From an uncultured Clostridia bacterium (GTDB taxonomy: Bacteria > Bacillota > Clostridia > Oscillospirales > Acutalibacteraceae), in assembly GCA_937880805.1 (NCBI GenBank), contig CALGRR010000010.1, forward strand, positions 1-19,073: a stretch of 19,073 nucleotides of DNA, read 5' to 3'. A program made the position numbers and the translations under genes. Below are positions 16,601-19,073 of the stretch, one piece after another. The notes beneath the pieces were generated by a model. That model did not search any database. It had not been told where the DNA came from and saw only the letters and a list, made by a program, of their open reading frames with translations. The stretch's first letter is position 1; each line of letters begins with the position of its first letter.

Positions 16601-16801
16601 AGATGGCAGAGGATCCCTGAGGTCTTCTGCAGTGATCTCATCCGAAGGTTTCTTAATTGTTGAAGGCTTATCGTTTTTTTCGTTTAAAGTCCACGAAACT
16701 TCTTCAGCAAAAGCTACCATACCGCTCATAGGGAATGTTGTCACCAACATAAGCACAACGAGAAAGCATGATAACAAACGAATAATTAAACTCTTACGCA
16801 T
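7652..16801 (-). CDS. Giant secreted Rhs/WapA-like YD-repeat protein with C-terminal LHH nuclease toxin
   Basis: The protein is 3049 aa; ATG 16801 has AAAGGAG 10 bases upstream. Order of parts: signal peptide 1-32 (ending A-F-A-E-E); an N-terminal domain; a DNRLRE-like domain about 297-490; LysM about 628-672 (I-A-N-Y-Y-G-V-P-L-S-K-I-A-K-D-N); a DUF6531-like start about 697-775 (V-N-L-N-T-G-N-F-Y, then R-S-Y-N-S); YD/Rhs repeats about 837-2585, a shell expected to enclose the toxin; the Rhs core end about 2597-2653 (L-R-A-R-Y-Y-N-P-S-T-G-T-F, ending D-P-S-G); a variable C-terminus 2654-3049. The latter has a helical charged linker, a long Ala/Val/Gly hydrophobic stretch (2773-2835) and an HNH/ENDO VII-type nuclease of the LHH family (R-D-D-L-F-D-P, A-P-I-G-Y-D-G-K, L2990-H-H, Q-x-x-x-G-P-L-A-E, H3009). 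The signal peptide, LysM and repeats match B. subtilis WapA-type contact-dependent toxins. It is probably co-transcribed with the ATPase gene upstream. Confidence 0.93.
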   Translation of the reverse strand: MRKSLIIRLLSCFLVVLMLVTTFPMSGMVAFAEEVSWTLNEKNDKPSTIKKPSDEITAEDLRDPLPSVEIKNEDVSGVLVDVGEYYKTYLDETGTYTSVISNIPNYYTDDKGNINAYDNTLVEENHLFSSDEITNKASNIDVSFSEKFDSEGISFEFDDTKISLVPIDGDYSAYSAVDNAIRYNNVYDGIDVQYTVSELGVNEYIILNKFVDKNSFSYVVESNGNTVELLDNELIVKKPGSTAVAYTISAPFMSDAAGEISPNIKLTFEDNILTVTADSEWLSDLNRAYPVIIDPDISTNGELTTRTVKAGGLYASDKYGYAGWIDNDATGNMGVIGSTKFMIEIGDSFFKDVPDGIIVKNATLYIHQYGGIYNNRYGQKVQNNLNCYRIGTPWSFDTIKYDTQIERFFLDSEPNRGSSGDAGKKSFDISEAVTAWCNGEAEQYGLCIDVSDGATGSGAAFYTEKSGNAGGQGGFDPTKMPKITVSYELPNPVPDDYSLASTTINLRTLTKSSIDGTLAFQGIFADGLATPYSAVHYWMSDDSVTYQNATVSAIKQMHYPNSISEKDKDIWNQLPEGTTKYRRFESNWQTLYPFVNPEYNKVYQFSAQASKENSSGNIAESDKFLVYKITQYDNLQNIANYYGVPLSKIAKDNNVQDMLLVENNTIVIINPSQNLDKPYNPPALSDDDKRKIDGMLIGRGKHCEFGFEPVNLNTGNFYMDQTDISISDLNGEFAINRSYNSKSAAVNSVFGRGWQFDFAEQLSKRSDGTIAYRRGDGSTINFYPDSNGNYICDAGYYLDMTAVVIGTKTASFDGISSENIDNDNIEATEKYYTETVTYNVYEYEIKNSSGEVRRFSSDGRLISVTDKKGFKTTFNYNDNGMLSSIISAGGIEYGISCDSMGKITAVSVPGGTIRYTYNEAGDLVTYTDENGNSTVYNYDSEHRMTSWIDADGNVVTSNTYDAEGRVVIQKDAEGNTTKFVYSDGKTTITDANNNTTIYNYDDQYRTTSIVYSDGTSEKNEYDNNNNLIKTTDRSGNYVSYVYNSDGLVVKETRSIDGASRSYEYNENNDVVKFTDYDGKSTVSTYGEKGNLVSTTDKNGNTEKYAYDEKHRVISTTDKNGNTTKFTYGDIWASSVTDANGNTAEYYYNGRGQVVSTVNALNETTRYMYDAAGRKIGVQYEDGTTETYSYDKSGTLKSLKSANDKVYRYTYDGIGNTLSVTDPAGGVTNYTYDGLYNKISSEYPDGSIEKTTYDAFGNKLTVTDAENNTVTYSYDTANNILSSTDANGNVTNYTYDMRFNKPSTSVDASGAKTSYEYDAVGNLVSITYSNGSVQSYKYDANGNVLQSVAPNGLVVDYEYDALGNKIAEKNNVGTSASYEFDNVYNITSVTLNKEATTSYTYDALGRVLTETDVLGSVKSFKYDTKGNVVSETNALNQEIAYTYDGVGNVLTETDSNGGVTTYEYDALDRVVKTTDALGNSTYIEYDSIGNNTAVLDALGNKTENIFNKTGLTITSKAPNGGITEFKYDKNGNLIATTDAEGYVSTVEYDSMNRIVKTTDPLGLITEYSYDSMGNLIAEKNNNGVNNSYAFDAVGNMISSTDALGQKNIYCYDLNGNLVEMKSYDGTSTKYTYDLYKNRTSVTYPDGSEDKYTYDLAGNVIEMSKNGRVYSYEFDKINRVSSVTDPLNQTTSYEYNIYDLVTKTTNADGTVKINTYDKVGNLVKSIDENGNPVSFEYDAVYRLKTATYANNSSNTYTYDSVGNLLSFTDNNGNKTQYKYSPLGYVTAMRNANGAVTDYVRDASGNVLTETDALDNSTKYTYSKAGQLLTQTLPNGAVYTTEYDALGRTIKTTEPVSLSKTYKYNAKGDVESVTDQSGRVTSYIYDVMHRVTTSTDAKGNATKFVYDANGNLSSLISATGSVVQYTYNKVDQVTSELDPAGKLSEYSYDPVGNLTSITETGGRVTSYTYDKVGNILSETNAKGNKKTYSYDFVYNLISESDYKGNKSTYLYDNNGNLISFADRLNYKTVYTYDSMNNQTSVTDAEGRKISYEYDKLNRLVAVTESDSVSSEYTYDEVGNVTYAAGYTYTYDLAGNITSSKDALGNVTEYIYNTNGMLETVKNANGTKVNYDYDELDRLIQKSYDKETVALYTYDADGNRISMDDVAGTTGYEYDKNGMITAVKLSNGTSKIGYEYDVYGNITKLSYPDGTAVSYKYDEINQLVAITNREGENTAFKYDANGNVTEVHRPNGTYTLLSYDKNDRVTLVRNYGALNLFGVNSTTVLLSRYGYTYDKSGNIIKENKFEFSTGSNCDFFAYILAKVFNKSETTTYSYDSRNQLTEEKSSEDWLFFRDKTESTKYEYDHLGNRISKTTDEGKTKYKYNKAGQLVKEITEDGTIKYSYDKSGNLVEVDNPGLFGKTKTYTYNAENKLTSVKEDKNLLMAALYDGDGERIYTITSNSCLDLPCINDKNAKNLGRKDSNEIDINDELIINSLFIPNGISSCEYYNFDVTGYINDINTQYTQVLMEYGANEKVTAAYEYGVNRESAEINDRQYYYEYDGKGSVTSVTSTLGTAVTTYSYDAYGNATQTGLNIPNPYGYNAEYTDDATDLQYLRARYYNPSTGTFITADSYLGELTIPLSMNRYIYGHNNPANGSDPSGNNWLKNAWNSTKNWVKEKVVEPVKSAAKWVGEKVDQYVVQPVKKLYNKVTNAVNTVKQEVQRFKEDPIGTLNSYKEAVEQKVEKAREVITKKLCEGKEKLNKFVDDLSEKTGIDIRKVAKTVAIVAGAAMAVAAVVATGGVALAPMLGALGMSAATAATVSTVVAGVAIASTVGAAGMNVADTWLEIDNPVFNTIQTTLNVTSTVTNSVYNLGNLYNSVKKIDAKQWVANNKNTASSVGSNSVIKVDSTNSNYVDDVVEGTDDLVKNVADKQKANTWNKSTEFRGQKVHQRDDLFDPDQITTWKSKGEIVTGTNTERMMTGRAPIGYDGKSVELHHMLQTNDGPLAEISSTFHDKYKSVIHINKSSTPSGINRNSFNTYKRNYWKNRVLDFVA

Positions 16802-16850
16802 AAATTACGCACTCCTTTTGTTTTTTAATATGAATACCTAAACATTACAA

Positions 16851-18290
16851 TTAAATAGTTAATGCTCTCATTAGACCTCTGTGAAGTATGCATTCATGTG
16901 ATGCATCAAATTTTTCTCGAGAGTTTCTAAATGAAAATACAGTTAAATCCCTATCGTCTCTCGGTCTATGCTGACCGATATATCCGGCAGCAAACAGTTT
17001 CTCCAAGATTTCAATTTTTGATACATTTTCAAAATCGGAATAGTTTTTACACTCTTCCTTAAAATCCTCCAAGTAAAAATATCTTGATCCGATTCTTGAT
17101 AATACATCCGGCAATTTAGTAACTATATTGTCCGGAAAAAAACCTGTAAGCTCATCTTTCATCGCATCAACAAAATATTCGTCCGAATATCTTGAAAGAA
17201 TTGTTTTAATTTTTTCTGAGGTGAACTTTTCGCCTTCTTCAAACTCTTTTTGTGCCTCAATAAAAAATTGCAAAATATCTCTAGGTCGGTAAATCAGATT
17301 GTTAAGAACATAATCTAGTGTATCCTTACCATCAACATCCGAAGGAAAAATATCTTTCCAAACATCCTCGAATGAATTTTCCATTCCGGAAACAACATCT
17401 ATTCTTTTGCTAACAAGCTTTATTAAATCTGATTTATATGGCTCGTCTTTAATGTTCCATGATAGTCTTATACCTGAATCTCTTGTTATTTTTGACAAAT
17501 TTGCATCTCGGCACAAATTATATATGTCATCGCGAATTAGAATAATAATTTTTAAATTAAGAGTCTGTTTAAGCATAATCTCATTAATAAAATCAACAGC
17601 TCTTATCAATCCTGTTATTATTTCTGGCTTGTACTCAGAATTATTAAGAATATCATCTAACCCATCAATGATAAATATAAATTTCTTATGGAGATATAAA
17701 TTTTTTATTGAATTCAATATTGCAGAAAATATTTCATCTGCGCCCTTTAATTCTTTATCATATTCATGTCTTCTTGAGTGCTTGAACACACTTTTTATAT
17801 CCAATGATGTATCCGATTCAATCAGCTTTATAATTGTTGTAGCAATATCATTATCAAAATTAAAAAAACCTTGATCATTTAAGGCAGATACTATATCAGT
17901 AAATTCTTCTAATTGAATTGTAGGTTCGAATTTATTAATCATTCTTACACATTCAATCAAAATAACACATTTCCAGAATGATATGTAATGATTACCACCC
18001 AAATCATTATTTGCTTTTATTTTTTCAAAAGTTGAATTGTTAAAATTGTTTAATGACCTTTGATATGCATAAAAACTACAAGCACTATCATTAGACAACA
18101 GCTTGATTTGAGCACCATATGCGGTTTTTCCATCACCTTTTCTTCCGATTACAAGAAACCGATCTCCGTCTATAAGTTCATGCAGATATCCGTGAGGATC
18201 AAAAAACACTTCTTTAAACGTGTTGGGATTTCTGCTTGCTTCTTTGTCGGCATCGCTAAATCCAAAAAACACTTCTTTTAAATTAATCAT
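16851..18290 (-). CDS. P-loop ATPase, Sll1717-like family
   Basis: The protein is 479 aa from ATG 18290, which has GGAGG 8 bases upstream; the frame extends to a TTG at 18305 that overlaps this site. The N-terminus F-F-G-F-S-D-A-D-K-E followed by a Walker A G-R-K-G-D-G-K-T (49-56) is characteristic of the Sll1717-type P-loop ATPases. Walker B is F-I-F-I-I-D-G-L-D-D (204-213). A possible sensor-like segment is L-K-I-I-I-L-I-R-D-D. The C-terminal part (about 300-479) has R-P-R-D-I-L-Q-F and a winged-helix-like end (I-L-E-K-L-F-A-A-G-Y-I-G). No signal peptide or membrane segment, so it is cytoplasmic. Function of the family is not established; the fold is close to STAND/KAP-like signalling NTPases, often found in defence or conflict settings. 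The Rhs gene starts 49 bases after its stop without an evident promoter between, which suggests one operon. Confidence 0.8.
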   Translation of the reverse strand: MINLKEVFFGFSDADKEASRNPNTFKEVFFDPHGYLHELIDGDRFLVIGRKGDGKTAYGAQIKLLSNDSACSFYAYQRSLNNFNNSTFEKIKANNDLGGNHYISFWKCVILIECVRMINKFEPTIQLEEFTDIVSALNDQGFFNFDNDIATTIIKLIESDTSLDIKSVFKHSRRHEYDKELKGADEIFSAILNSIKNLYLHKKFIFIIDGLDDILNNSEYKPEIITGLIRAVDFINEIMLKQTLNLKIIILIRDDIYNLCRDANLSKITRDSGIRLSWNIKDEPYKSDLIKLVSKRIDVVSGMENSFEDVWKDIFPSDVDGKDTLDYVLNNLIYRPRDILQFFIEAQKEFEEGEKFTSEKIKTILSRYSDEYFVDAMKDELTGFFPDNIVTKLPDVLSRIGSRYFYLEDFKEECKNYSDFENVSKIEILEKLFAAGYIGQHRPRDDRDLTVFSFRNSREKFDASHECILHRGLMRALTI

Positions 18291-18471
18291 TAAAATTACC
18301 TCCAATTTTTATAATTGCGTTTTAAAATTTTAAATTCATATATATATGACAAAAAAACAAAAATGTTACGCAAGAATTTTCAAAATATCGGACCTTTTCT
18401 GAAGTTTCTCTGTTTTTAACAAAATCCGATGTTTTTATTTGTGCAAAACTACAATGTTTTTGTGTAAAAAT

Positions 18472-18498
18472 AAGGCGCATCCGTTTCCGATACGCCTT
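18472..18498. terminator. Hairpin AAGGCG/CGCCTT, possible terminator
   Basis: The stem AAGGCG, one mismatch, ATC pairs with GAT, one mismatch, CGCCTT. The minus-strand flank is ATTTTTACAC and the plus-strand flank is TTGACA. It would insulate the ATPase operon from transcription entering from the right. Confidence 0.45.
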
Positions 18499-18558
18499 TT
18501 GACATTTGTGTGTTGGTTATAACAGCGAATTAGTTGATGTGTTTGTTATGAAAAATAT

Positions 18559-18720
18559 CTACCTTGTGTATAAAATAATAACCACTGCAGGCACAACAAA
18601 AAAACTGTCCAAACGAAATGGATTTATCTTATGAGTTCCTGCAAATCTCAAGCCGAAGAAATCGCCTTCTCTGAACTGCTTTATGTGTAATTTAAAAGCT
18701 ATGTAATGCATAACCCCCAT
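18559..18720 (-). CDS. Short hypothetical ORF, 53 aa (doubtful)
   Basis: The ORF starts at ATG 18720 and stops at TAG 18559-18561. The translation begins M-G-V-M-H-Y-I-A-F-K and ends with a hydrophobic stretch F-F-V-V-P-A-V-V-I-I-L-Y-T-R that could be a membrane tail. There is no proper ribosome binding site upstream of either ATG and no promoter seen. It may be a gene remnant or chance; it is listed because the stretch is otherwise empty. Confidence 0.2.
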   Translation of the reverse strand: MGVMHYIAFKLHIKQFREGDFFGLRFAGTHKINPFRLDSFFVVPAVVIILYTR

Positions 18721-18823
18721 TTTTAACCATCAAGGTCATCTGATATTCAGATTCAAAAAATCTGACAAAACACCCTTATATATCAACGCTTTAAATAATC
18801 AAATCATTACATACAAAACAAGA

Positions 18824-18861
18824 GAAGCCTTACAAACATTTAAAATAAGTTGTAAGACTTC
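18824..18861. terminator. Terminator hairpin between edge gene and intergenic stretch
   Basis: The stem GAAG, one mismatch, CTTACAA (18824-18835) pairs with TTGTAAG, one mismatch, CTTC (18850-18861). On the plus strand it is followed by CTTTGTTTTATTTTT; on the minus strand by TCTTGTTTTG. It probably terminates the minus-strand gene ending at 18931, 70 bases away. Confidence 0.55.
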
Positions 18862-18930
18862 CTTTGTTTTATTTTTATTACAGGCTAAACGTGATTTTTA
18901 GAAATTAGATATGCTTATATCTTATAAATA

Positions 18931-19073
18931 TCACAATCTCTTTTCATCCTCTTTACGCTGTTTGTTTGAGCGGATTGCGTGGGGTATTCCGAAGCCGAGA
19001 GCACCACCGATGATTGCACCGATGAGCATAAACAGCCACCAAAGAGGATTTTTCTTTTCTTCCTCTTCTTCAG
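18931..19073 (-). CDS. C-terminal end of a membrane protein, partial
   Basis: The minus-strand frame enters from the right edge and stops at TGA 18931-18933, giving 47 codons. The visible part is a Glu-rich stretch, then K-K-N-P-L-W-W, a hydrophobic Gly-rich segment (L-F-M-L-I-G-A-I-I-G-G-A-L-G-F-G-I) and a basic tail (H-A-I-R-S-N-K-Q-R-K-E-D-E-K-R-L). This is the layout of a protein held by a C-terminal membrane helix with a short positively charged cytoplasmic end. The rest lies outside the window, so function cannot be stated. Confidence 0.7.
   Translation of the reverse strand, partial: EEEEEKKNPLWWLFMLIGAIIGGALGFGIPHAIRSNKQRKEDEKRL

Larger units (their letters stand above)
18291..18930. 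other. 640-base intergenic stretch: what it holds
   Basis: It is A+T-rich. It holds the upstream region of the ATPase gene (an AT palindrome CATATATATATG at 18338-18349, no convincing promoter; the best fit is TTGTCA-17-AATTTT). An ATCGGA/TCCGAT pair brackets about 18385-18431. There is a hairpin at 18472-18498, a weak 53-codon minus-strand ORF at 18559-18720, a small TCAGATT/AATCTGA hairpin near 18750-18768, and a terminator hairpin at 18824-18861. No tRNA, CRISPR array or insertion sequence is seen. Confidence 0.6.

Noticed and set aside
18338..18349. CATATATATATG palindrome upstream of the ATPase gene as an operator
   Set aside because: Simple alternating AT sequence in a very A+T-rich stretch; likely chance.

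Overview
The window looks like the chromosome of a low-to-moderate GC Gram-positive anaerobe of the class Clostridia, plausibly an uncultured gut Oscillospiraceae/Ruminococcaceae-type organism. The grounds are strong AGGAGG-type ribosome binding sites, TTGACA-17-TATAAT-type promoters, U-tract terminators, a DUF1292 (YrzB) gene, a Firmicutes-style 6S RNA, a DUF2383 gene, a clostridial large serine recombinase and a WapA-like secreted Rhs protein. The genus is an inference.

Left part (1-3150). On the minus strand, a strong promoter (403-431) drives a long structured leader holding a 16-codon mini-ORF, which reaches the start of a small Cys-containing ORF running off the left edge. On the plus strand lies a compact housekeeping block: yrzB, then a 6S RNA whose promoter is embedded in the end of yrzB, then an NHL-like beta-propeller-type protein starting at TTG just after the 6S RNA, then a membrane-embedded M28 metallopeptidase, closed by a bidirectional terminator.

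Middle (3148-6950). A minus-strand DUF2383 ferritin-like protein is preceded by a second minus-strand promoter/structured RNA module (3986 down to 3636) with two terminators. This module shares its promoter core, initial transcribed bases and a GGAAAGG..GATACC(C)GATG motif with the left-edge module. A plus-strand promoter at 4078-4106 fires almost directly into a terminator. An XRE-family HTH/TPR-like regulator follows, with a palindrome in its leader. Next come a pair of related hairpin repeats and a 534-aa large serine recombinase on the minus strand in which the first Arg of the catalytic D-R-x-x-R motif is Leu.

Right part (7011-18290). A single minus-strand operon reads from right to left: a 479-aa Sll1717-type P-loop ATPase, then, 49 bases later, a 3049-aa secreted Rhs/WapA-like protein (signal peptide, DNRLRE-like domain, LysM, DUF6531-like start, about 1,750 residues of YD repeats, Rhs core end, hydrophobic linker, C-terminal LHH nuclease toxin), then, 20 bases later, a 182-aa protein with a signal peptide and a hydrophobic C-terminus, closed by a 17-bp terminator hairpin. 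It looks like a contact-dependent antagonism locus. Its unusual points are the ATPase partner and the absence of an evident cytoplasmic immunity protein directly downstream of the nuclease. This is the most likely place for something undescribed. The right edge holds a mostly gene-free 640-base stretch and the C-terminal end of a membrane protein on the minus strand.
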